From Defluviitaleaceae bacterium (lineage in GTDB: Bacteria > Bacillota > Clostridia > Lachnospirales > WQUN01), in assembly GCA_009783525.1 (NCBI GenBank), contig WRDG01000128.1, positions 1 through 6,775 on the forward strand: DNA of 6,775 bases. The letters are read 5' to 3'. Shown piece after piece: positions 1 through 5,015 of the stretch. The notes beneath the pieces were generated by a model. It was not told the DNA's origin and did not search any database. It worked only from the letters and a program-made list of their open reading frames with translations. Positions within the stretch are counted from its first letter, which is position 1. Each line of letters opens with the position of its first letter. Position numbers and translations under genes: made by a program.

Positions 1-498
1 GCCCGGGAACTGGTATTCGTTTAACAGCTCGCGGATTTCCATATCGACGAGTTCCAAGATTTCGGGGTCGTCTACCGCGTCGCATTTGTTCATAAAAACT
101 ACGATTTTGGGAACCATAACCTGGCGCGCAAGCAGGATGTGCTCGCGGGTTTGCGCCATAACGCCGTCGGTTGCCGCGACGACGAGAATCGCGCCGTCCA
201 TTTGCGCCGCGCCGGTGATCATGTTTTTAACATAGTCGGCATGGCCGGGGCAGTCCACGTGCGCGTAGTGGCGGTTTTTTGTTTCGTACTCCACGTGCGT
301 TGTGGAGATTGTGATCCCGCGCGCCTTTTCTTCTGGCGCCTTGTCAATTTTATCGAAGGGAACAAATTCACCCAACTTGTATCTGTCATGCAAAGTTTTG
401 GTGATGGCCGCGGTAAGCGTTGTCTTACCATGGTCAATATGGCCGATAGTGCCGATGTTGATATGCGGCTTGTTCCGCTCGAATTTAGCCTTGCCCAT
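1..498 (-). CDS. tuf: Elongation factor Tu, N-terminal part (cut by window edge)
   Basis: EF-Tu is the GTPase that delivers aminoacyl-tRNA to the ribosomal A site. Translating the minus strand from ATG 498-496 gives 166 uninterrupted residues beginning MGKAKFERNKPHINIGTIG; the rest lies beyond position 1. All the G-domain signatures expected in this part are present: P-loop GHIDHGKT, switch I region DKAPEEKARGITI, DCPGH (G3) and NKCD (G4). An AAGGAGG ribosome binding site at 512-506 sits 7 nt before the ATG, fixing the start. It is the last visible gene of the rpsL-rpsG-fusA-tuf cluster, 93 bp after fusA, and probably also has its own promoter. Small departures from common sequences are VMVP where VGVP is usual, and isoleucine in GHIDHGK where valine is frequent; both look like ordinary family variation. 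Identity is essentially certain. Confidence 0.97.
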   Translation of the reverse strand, partial: MGKAKFERNKPHINIGTIGHIDHGKTTLTAAITKTLHDRYKLGEFVPFDKIDKAPEEKARGITISTTHVEYETKNRHYAHVDCPGHADYVKNMITGAAQMDGAILVVAATDGVMAQTREHILLARQVMVPKIVVFMNKCDAVDDPEILELVDMEIRELLNEYQFPG

Positions 499-552
499 TT
501 GCTTTCCTCCTTGATTTTACGAAATTTATTCGTCTATTACTGTCTTGTCTGC

Positions 553-580
553 AGTATACCATCTTAAATAAATAATACAA
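553..580 (-). promoter_or_regulatory. Predicted internal promoter for tuf (extended -10)
   Basis: On the minus strand, TTGTAT (580-575) and TATACT (558-553) are separated by 16 bp, and TGG immediately precedes the -10, giving an extended -10 motif. The predicted start of transcription lies near 547, about 50 nt upstream of the tuf ATG. No terminator-like hairpin with a U run follows fusA, so tuf is probably transcribed both by read-through and from this promoter. The -35 is weak; the extended -10 carries most of the argument. Confidence 0.55.
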
Positions 581-591
581 GCTTTCGCATT

Positions 592-2670
592 TTAATATGA
601 CGAACCGGTATATCGCTCCTGCACCGACTTTGGCGTTTGCTCGTAATGGTGAAATTCCATGTTGTACACGCCGCGCCCCTGCGTTTTGCTCCGCAGGTCC
701 GTTGCGTAACCGAACATTTCGGCAAGCGGCACGTAGCTGTGCACTACTTGAACGTTAGCGCGGGCTTCCATTCCGTCTATGCGGCCGCGCCTGCTGCTTA
801 AGTCTCCTATCACGTCGCCCGTGTATTCGTCCGGGACAGTTACGTCAACCTTCATGATGGGTTCAAGCAGCACCGGTTCGCATTTAACCATTGCTTCTTT
901 TAAAGCCAGCGACCCGGATATTTTAAACGCAAGCTCCGACGAATCGACGTCGTGGCTGCTTCCGTCAAGCAGCACGGCTCGTATGCCGAGCATTTGAAAC
1001 CCGCCGATGTTGCCCGTTATCATCGCTTCCTGTATACCTTTGTCGATAGCGGGGATGTATTCGTTCGGTATCCTTCCGCCCACAACCTTGTCGACAAATT
1101 CGTAAGGCACATCTTTATTGTTCGGGTCGATTGGTTCGAAACGCACCTTGCAGTGCCCGTAATGTCCGCGCCCGCCCGACTGTTTGATGTATTTGCCTTC
1201 CACTTCAACGGCTTTGCTGAAAGTTTCTCTATACGCCACCTGCGGCTTGCCTACGTTCGCCTCTACCATATACTCGCGCAGTAATCTGTCCACGATTATT
1301 TCAAGATGAAGTTCGCCCATGCCGGAAATGATTATTTGCCCGGAATCTATGTCCGTGTGCGACTTAAACGTCGGATCCTCGTCTGAAAGCTTAGTGAGCG
1401 CAATGCCCATCTTGTCGCGTCCGGCCTTGGTTTTCGGCTCGATTGCAACAGATATGACCGGCTCCGGAAAATTCATCGGTTCTAATATTACTTCATTGTT
1501 TTCGTCGCACAGGGTGTCGCCCGTCGTCGTAAATTTAAATCCGACGGCCGCCGCGATGTCGCCCGCAAACACATGGTCGACGTCTTCGCGGTGGTTGGCA
1601 TGCATAAGCAAAAACCGCCCGGCGCGTTCTTTTTTCTTTTTCACCGGGTTGTAAACGGCGCTGCCTGACGACAGCGATCCCGAATAAACCCTGAAAAAAG
1701 CTAATTTTCCTATATGGATGTCGTTCATGATTTTAAACGCCAGTGCAGAAAACGGCTCCTCGTCGGACGAGTGACGTTCCGTTTCTTTTTCGCCGGTCAT
1801 TCCTTTAATTGCAGGAATGTCCGTCGGCGCGGGCAAATAGTCAACGATGCCGTCAAGCAGTTTTTGAACCGCTTTGTTTTTGTAAGCCGACCCGCAAAAT
1901 ACGGGTATGATCTCCGTAGTAATACATGCTCTGCGGAGAGCGGTTTTTATTTCTGCGACAGACGGCTCTTCGCCGTTTAAATACATTTCCGTTAAATTGT
2001 CGTCGGTTTCGGATACGGATTCGATCAGTTTCATGCGGTACTGTTCGGCCAGGGGCAGCATGTCGGCGGGTATTTCTTCCACCGTAACTTCTTCACCCTT
2101 TTCGCCGTGGTATATATACGCCTTCATTTCCATAAGGTCGACCACGCCGTTAAAATTTTCTTCCGAACCCACAGGCAGCTGCATCGCCACCGGGTTTGCT
2201 CCGAGCCGTTCTTTTAACATATTGATAACGTTAAAAAAATCTGCCCCGACTATATCCATTTTGTTTACATACGCTAAACGCGGGACCGTGTAACGGTCCG
2301 CCTGTCTCCAAACGGTTTCGGACTGCGGCTCGACGCCGCCCTTGGCGCAAAAAACGCCGACTGCTCCGTCCAAAACGCGAAGGGATCGTTCAACCTCTAC
2401 GGTGAAATCCACATGCCCCGGAGTATCTATAATGTTTATACGGCAATTTTCCCACTGCGTCGTCGTGGCGGCGGATGTTATCGTTATTCCCCTCTCCTGC
2501 TCCTGCACCATCCAGTCCATAAGGGCGGTTCCGGCATGGGTTTCGCCCATTTTGTACGTTTTGCCGGTGTAGTACAGTATGCGTTCGGTCAGGGTTGTCT
2601 TACCCGCGTCTATGTGCGCCATGATCCCAATGTTTCGCGTCTTTTCCAGTGGGAATCTCCTTGCAGGCAC
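592..2670 (-). CDS. fusA: Elongation factor G, full length
   Basis: EF-G is the translocation GTPase of the ribosome and also acts in ribosome recycling. From the GTG at 2670 it encodes 692 residues, normal for the family. Visible motifs: P-loop AHIDAGKT (18-25), ERGIT (59-63), DTPGH (82-86), NKMD (136-139), GSA (260-262); then the beta-barrel domain II, GMGELHLEI in domain III, the domain IV loops around SGGRG (498-502) and SSHDVDSSE (H573), and the domain V block GDVIGDLSSRRGRI. The frame is open to a GTG at 2679, but that codon overlaps the ribosome binding site. GTG 2670 gives MPARRFPLEKTRNIGI, matching the usual EF-G N-terminus. It lies 32 bp after rpsG and is clearly co-transcribed with it. 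One oddity: domain IV loop I reads SGGRGH where glutamine is common in place of the final histidine. Confidence 0.98.
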   Translation of the reverse strand: MPARRFPLEKTRNIGIMAHIDAGKTTLTERILYYTGKTYKMGETHAGTALMDWMVQEQERGITITSAATTTQWENCRINIIDTPGHVDFTVEVERSLRVLDGAVGVFCAKGGVEPQSETVWRQADRYTVPRLAYVNKMDIVGADFFNVINMLKERLGANPVAMQLPVGSEENFNGVVDLMEMKAYIYHGEKGEEVTVEEIPADMLPLAEQYRMKLIESVSETDDNLTEMYLNGEEPSVAEIKTALRRACITTEIIPVFCGSAYKNKAVQKLLDGIVDYLPAPTDIPAIKGMTGEKETERHSSDEEPFSALAFKIMNDIHIGKLAFFRVYSGSLSSGSAVYNPVKKKKERAGRFLLMHANHREDVDHVFAGDIAAAVGFKFTTTGDTLCDENNEVILEPMNFPEPVISVAIEPKTKAGRDKMGIALTKLSDEDPTFKSHTDIDSGQIIISGMGELHLEIIVDRLLREYMVEANVGKPQVAYRETFSKAVEVEGKYIKQSGGRGHYGHCKVRFEPIDPNNKDVPYEFVDKVVGGRIPNEYIPAIDKGIQEAMITGNIGGFQMLGIRAVLLDGSSHDVDSSELAFKISGSLALKEAMVKCEPVLLEPIMKVDVTVPDEYTGDVIGDLSSRRGRIDGMEARANVQVVHSYVPLAEMFGYATDLRSKTQGRGVYNMEFHHYEQTPKSVQERYTGSSY

Positions 2671-2678
2671 AATTTTCA

Positions 2679-2685
2679 CTCCTTT
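2679..2685 (-). promoter_or_regulatory. Ribosome binding site that sets the fusA start
   Basis: Minus-strand AAAGGAG is followed by 8 nt and then GTG (2670-2668). The alternative in-frame GTG at 2679-2677 begins with the last G of this site, so it cannot be the initiator served by it. This removes three residues (MKI) from the longest frame. Confidence 0.85.
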
Positions 2686-2702
2686 AGATTATTACTTCCT
2701 TT

Positions 2703-3173
2703 TTACCATTTGTAATGTGAAAACGCGCGGTTGGCGTCTGCCATCTTGTGCGTCTCTTCCTTTTTGCGGACCGCGTTGCCGGTGTTGTTTGAAGCGTCGA
2801 GTATTTCGTTCGCCAAACGTTCCTGCATCGTTTTTTCGCCGCGCTTGCGCGAAAAACTTACAAGCCAGCGCAGCCCCAAAGCCTGCCTGCGGTCGGGCTT
2901 AATTTCTATCGGGACCTGATATGTGGCCCCGCCTACCCGCCTCGCCTTTACTTCCAGTACAGGCATGATGTTGTTCAATGCCTCCTCGAAAACCTCAAGG
3001 GCGGGGGCATTCTTTTTTTCGGAAACCTTTTCGAAGGCATTGTATACGATTTTTTGCGCAATGCCCTTTTTTCCGTCAAGCATTATCGTGTTTATAAGCT
3101 TAGTCACTATCTTACTCTTGTAAAGCGGATCGGGTAAAACCGACCGCTTTGGGACATGACCTTTACGTGGCAC
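2703..3173 (-). CDS. rpsG: 30S ribosomal protein S7
   Basis: S7 is a primary 16S rRNA-binding protein that nucleates assembly of the 30S head and lines the E site. From GTG 3173 it encodes 156 residues starting PRKGHVPKRSVLPDPLY after the initiator, the usual Firmicutes N-terminus and length. Conserved blocks follow in order: the helix around INTIMLDGKK, PVLEVKARRVGGATYQVP (beta-hairpin region), LGLRWLV, GEKTMQERLANEILDA, and the C-terminal HKMADANRAFSHYKW. An upstream in-frame ATG at 3194 would add seven residues, but that stretch contains the ribosome binding site itself, so the GTG is preferred. It sits between rpsL (183 bp upstream, unusually far) and fusA (32 bp downstream). In E. coli S7 represses its operon by binding the S12-S7 spacer; whether that happens here is unknown. 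Confidence 0.98.
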   Translation of the reverse strand: MPRKGHVPKRSVLPDPLYKSKIVTKLINTIMLDGKKGIAQKIVYNAFEKVSEKKNAPALEVFEEALNNIMPVLEVKARRVGGATYQVPIEIKPDRRQALGLRWLVSFSRKRGEKTMQERLANEILDASNNTGNAVRKKEETHKMADANRAFSHYKW

Positions 3174-3181
3174 GATACTTC

Positions 3182-3188
3182 CCTCCTT
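3182..3188 (-). promoter_or_regulatory. Ribosome binding site that sets the rpsG start
   Basis: Minus-strand AAGGAGG is followed by 8 nt and then GTG (3173-3171). The only upstream alternative, ATG 3194-3192, lies before this site and would translate through it. Family alignment (P-R-K-G directly after the initiator) agrees with the GTG. Confidence 0.9.
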
Positions 3189-3266
3189 AACCATGGATTG
3201 GCCTAATTCATAGGTACTCGTGCTGGAAGCTTGAAAACTCCCATACGTCCGCGCCGAAAGTACGTT

Positions 3267-3297
3267 AATTCGGTGATTTGCAATTAATCAACGAATT
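3267..3297 (-). other. Inverted repeat in the rpsL-rpsG spacer
   Basis: Arms of 11 nt (3267-3277 and 3287-3297) pair with a single mismatch around a 9-nt loop, an AT-rich hairpin in the rpsL-rpsG transcript. It lies about 95 nt before the rpsG start codon. In the direction of the operon no U run follows, so it does not look like a terminator; a run of five T follows it only on the plus strand, where no gene ends. It could be a feedback-regulation or RNA-processing site, but no such role is established by sequence alone. Confidence 0.45.
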
Positions 3298-3307
3298 TTT
3301 ATATATA

Positions 3308-3328
3308 ATCGGCTTTAATCAGCCGGAT
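3308..3328 (-). other. Short hairpin just after rpsL
   Basis: CGGCT (3310-3314) pairs with AGCCG (3321-3325) around a 6-nt loop, and ATC/GAT on the outside can extend the stem past one bulged G. In the operon direction it is followed by ATTATATATA rather than a U tract, so it would be at most a weak attenuator. It begins about 30 nt after the rpsL stop codon. Confidence 0.4.
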
Positions 3329-3356
3329 CTATGTACCTGTAGCGCTTAAAAATGAT

Positions 3357-3773
3357 TTACTTCTTTTTGGCTTTTTTGGCCCCGTACTTCGATCTTGCTT
3401 GGTTGCGTTTAGCCACGCCCGCCGTGTCGAGCGTCCCGCGGATCACGTGGTAACGCACGCCGCCGAGGTCTTTAACCGCGCCGCCGCGTATAAGTACGAC
3501 GCTGTGCTCCTGCAGGTTGTGGCCCTCGCCCGGTATGTAGCATGTCGATTCCATTTGGTTTGACAGGCGCACCCTCGCAATTTTTCGTAAAGCAGAGTTG
3601 GGCTTACGCGGGGTGGTCGTTTTGACCTGCGTGCAAACGCCGCGTTTTTGCGGAGCGGATTGGTTTGTCACTCGGTTGTGGATCGTGTTTAACCCTCTTT
3701 GCAGCGCCGGCGACTTGCTCTTTTTAGATTGCGTTTCGCGCCCCTTCTTTACGAGTTGATTGAATGTAGGCAT
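3357..3773 (-). CDS. rpsL: 30S ribosomal protein S12 with unusual decoding-site residues
   Basis: S12 sits at the decoding centre beside helices 27 and 44 of 16S rRNA and controls accuracy and streptomycin response. The 138-residue product starts MPTFNQLVKKGRE, has the roughly 13-residue internal extension (about 27-40) typical of Firmicutes, then APQKRGVCT, PNSALRKIARVRL, YIPGEGHNLQEHSVVLIRGG and the basic tail SKYGAKKAKKK. A strong AAAGGAGGTG site (3788-3779) precedes the ATG. Several normally invariant positions differ: R56 where lysine is usual (E. coli K43 counting Met), A99 for arginine (R86), G104 for proline (P91), plus Q49, Q73 and S76. D102, the methylthiolated aspartate in E. coli, and K101 are kept. 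I rechecked the codons for these sites and the frame is clean, so this is a divergent but plausibly functional S12. It is the first gene of its operon. Confidence 0.97.
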   Translation of the reverse strand: MPTFNQLVKKGRETQSKKSKSPALQRGLNTIHNRVTNQSAPQKRGVCTQVKTTTPRKPNSALRKIARVRLSNQMESTCYIPGEGHNLQEHSVVLIRGGAVKDLGGVRYHVIRGTLDTAGVAKRNQARSKYGAKKAKKK

Positions 3774-3777
3774 TTTT

Positions 3778-3810
3778 TCACCTCCTTTTCATTTTTTTCA
3801 TTTTTTTCAT
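3778..3810 (-). repeat. Tandem ATGAAAAAA repeat and mini-ORF in the rpsL leader
   Basis: The rpsL 5' leader contains two perfect ATGAAAAAA units and a third that runs into the ribosome binding site. All three ATGs are in one frame and give a 10-codon mini-ORF, MKKMKKMKRR, whose TGA stop follows the GGAGG of the rpsL ribosome binding site, five bases before the rpsL ATG. No ribosome binding site precedes the first ATG, so translation is uncertain. The simpler alternative is an A-rich, unstructured leader that helps ribosome loading, with slippage-prone repeats making ATGs by chance. Confidence 0.4.
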
Positions 3811-3818
3811 TTAATAAA

Positions 3819-3844
3819 AACGTTTGCAATACTAACAAAACGTT
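3819..3844. promoter_or_regulatory. Paired AACGTT palindromes around the rpsL -10
   Basis: AACGTT occurs at 3819-3824 and again at 3839-3844, exactly 20 bp apart, bracketing the rpsL -10 hexamer. Extended, they form an imperfect inverted repeat (AACGTTTG and CAAAACGTT). A second small inverted repeat, CTAAC/GTTAG (3832-3846), overlaps them. The spacing is close to two helical turns, as in many operators, but I do not recognise a known regulator's consensus. Confidence 0.3.
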
Positions 3845-3857
3845 AGCTTTTTGTCAA
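3829..3857 (-). promoter_or_regulatory. Sigma-A promoter of the str operon
   Basis: On the minus strand a perfect -35 TTGACA (3857-3852), a 17-bp spacer and -10 TAGTAT (3834-3829) lie upstream of rpsL. Transcription would begin near 3822, leaving a leader of about 48 nt. The quality fits a strongly expressed ribosomal operon that does not depend on read-through from rpoBC. A second TTGACA (3874-3869) lies 17 bp further upstream but has no matching -10. Confidence 0.8.
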
Positions 3858-3883
3858 CGATTTGTTGCTGTCAAGCCCGGTCA

Positions 3884-3912
3884 TTGACTTAAATAACGAG
3901 CTGCGTTACCAT
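3884..3912 (+). promoter_or_regulatory. Sigma-A promoter of pta-ackA
   Basis: TTGACT (3884-3889) and TACCAT (3907-3912) are separated by 17 bp. Transcription would start near 3919, about 25 nt before the pta ATG. The -35 is only 26 bp from the -35 of the divergent rpsL promoter, so polymerases bound at the two would contact overlapping upstream DNA. Confidence 0.7.
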
Positions 3913-3921
3913 ACAAAAAAA

Positions 3922-3932
3922 ATTTGTACAAA
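3922..3932. promoter_or_regulatory. Palindrome ATTTGTACAAA in the pta leader
   Basis: TTTGTACAAA (3923-3932) is a perfect 10-bp palindrome lying just after the predicted transcription start and directly before the AAGGGG ribosome binding site. TACAAA at 3912-3917 can also pair with TTTGTA at 3923-3928. An almost identical motif, ATTTGTACGAA, sits in the equivalent place before rpmF. It could be an operator or an RNA element; no known consensus was recognised. Confidence 0.35.
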
Positions 3933-3943
3933 GGGGACATACA

Positions 3944-4933
3944 ATGACATTCCTTGAAAGCATCAAACTTCGTGCCAAAGCTGACAAAAAGACGATAGTC
4001 CTGCCGGAGTCCGCCGACCCGCGCAGCATAAAAGCCGCGTCTATTATTTTAAACGAAGGCTTGGCGGATATAATCCTGATCGGAAACAAAAATACGATTA
4101 AGGAAAAAGCCGCGGGCTTTAACGTCGACGGCGCCGTTTTTATTGACCCGGCGGATTATGAAAAAATGGACAGTCTTTCAAACAAATTATTCGAAATGCG
4201 CAAATCGAAGGGAATGACCCTTGAAGAAGCGGCAGCCGTTTTAAAAAACCAGCCGTTGTATTTAGGCGTGATGCTTGTCAAAGAAGGAATAGCGGACGGC
4301 ATGGTCGCGGGCGCGGTTTCGTCGACGGCGGACGTGCTGCGCCCGAGCTTGCAAATTATTAAGACGTCGCCCGGCGTCAAGCTGGTGTCGGCGTTTTTTA
4401 TTATGGTCGTGCCAAATTGCGAATACGGCGAAAACGGCGTGTTCATTTTCGCAGACAGCGGGCTCGTGCAAAACCCCGACGCAGAAGAGCTCGCCGCCAT
4501 TGCGCAAAGCTCCGCCGCATCGTTTAAAAAACTCGTGGGAGCAGAACCGGTCGTGGCAATGCTTTCACATTCGACCAAAGGCAGCGCAAAACACGGGGAC
4601 GTAGACAAGGTTGTCGAAGCCGCGCGTATCGCAAAAGAAGCATGCCCCGACATTAAGCTCGACGGCGAGTTCCAGCTTGACGCCGCCATCGTGCCTGCCA
4701 TTGGCGCCCAAAAAGCGCCGGGCAATTCTGTCGCCGGCAAAGCAAACGTGCTTATCTTCCCGGACCTCGACGCGGGCAACATCGGCTATAAGCTTGCGGA
4801 ACGCCTCGCGAAAGCGGAAGCCTACGGCCCAATCACACAAGGCATAGCCAAGCCGGTAAACGATCTTTCGCGCGGCTGCACAGCGGAAGACATCGTAGGC
4901 GTTGTGGCGATCACCGCGGTTCAAGCCCAATAA
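3944..4933 (+). CDS. pta: Phosphate acetyltransferase (phosphotransacetylase)
   Basis: Catalyses acetyl-CoA + phosphate to acetyl phosphate + CoA (EC 2.3.1.8) in the cytoplasm, the first step of fermentative acetate production. The 329 residues match the short single-domain Pta form, not the long enterobacterial type with an N-terminal DRTGG/BioD-like region. Motifs: IVLPESADPR (18-27), DGMVAGAVSSTADVLRP (118-134), SHSTKGSAKH (208-217), GEFQLDAAIVP (241-251), FPDLDAGNIGYKL (272-284) and KPVNDLSRGC (303-312). R133, S309, R310 and D316 fall at the positions discussed as CoA-binding or catalytic in the Methanosarcina thermophila enzyme. AAGGGG (3931-3936) precedes the ATG by 7 nt. It is followed after 82 bp by ackA, the next enzyme in the pathway, which firmly separates it from related phosphotransbutyrylases. 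No cre-like or other known control site is convincing. Confidence 0.97.
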   Translation: MTFLESIKLRAKADKKTIVLPESADPRSIKAASIILNEGLADIILIGNKNTIKEKAAGFNVDGAVFIDPADYEKMDSLSNKLFEMRKSKGMTLEEAAAVLKNQPLYLGVMLVKEGIADGMVAGAVSSTADVLRPSLQIIKTSPGVKLVSAFFIMVVPNCEYGENGVFIFADSGLVQNPDAEELAAIAQSSAASFKKLVGAEPVVAMLSHSTKGSAKHGDVDKVVEAARIAKEACPDIKLDGEFQLDAAIVPAIGAQKAPGNSVAGKANVLIFPDLDAGNIGYKLAERLAKAEAYGPITQGIAKPVNDLSRGCTAEDIVGVVAITAVQAQ

Positions 4934-4963
4934 ATTTCAAATAAAAAATATATAAACAGAAAG

Positions 4964-5001
4964 GCGCGGGCGTAAATTCCTTCATTATTAATACGCGGCG
5001 C
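4964..5001 (+). other. Possible hairpin between pta and ackA
   Basis: In the 82-bp gap, GCGC (4964-4967) and GCGTA (4970-4974) can pair with TACGC (4992-4996) and GCGC (4998-5001) around a small internal loop and a 17-nt apical loop. It is not followed by a T run, so it is not a classical terminator. It ends 14 nt before the ackA start and may affect message stability or ackA translation. Confidence 0.3.
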
Positions 5002-5015
5002 GAACGGTAAATAAA

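Noticed and set aside
139..567. Plus-strand frame of 142 codons opposite tuf
   Set aside because: It is antisense to the clear EF-Tu reading frame and its product is an arginine/valine/cysteine-rich shadow with no family resemblance.
3267..3300. Plus-strand terminator (hairpin followed by TTTTT)
   Set aside because: No plus-strand gene ends upstream of it; the stem is AT-rich and it lies inside the minus-strand operon.
3174..3356. Separate promoter for rpsG in the spacer
   Set aside because: TATATA-like sequences are present but no acceptable -35 at 16-18 bp was found.
3826..3836. TTAGTA in the rpsL promoter as a FapR half-site
   Set aside because: Only one half-site is present, it coincides with the -10 hexamer, and rpsL is not a lipid gene.
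3952..3967. TTGAAAGCATCAAAC-like sequence as a CcpA cre site for pta
   Set aside because: It lies inside the coding start, lacks the central CG of the cre consensus and has several other mismatches.
4156..4782. Minus-strand frame of 208 codons inside pta
   Set aside because: The pta frame shows all family motifs; the antisense frame is a serine/alanine-rich shadow produced by codon bias.
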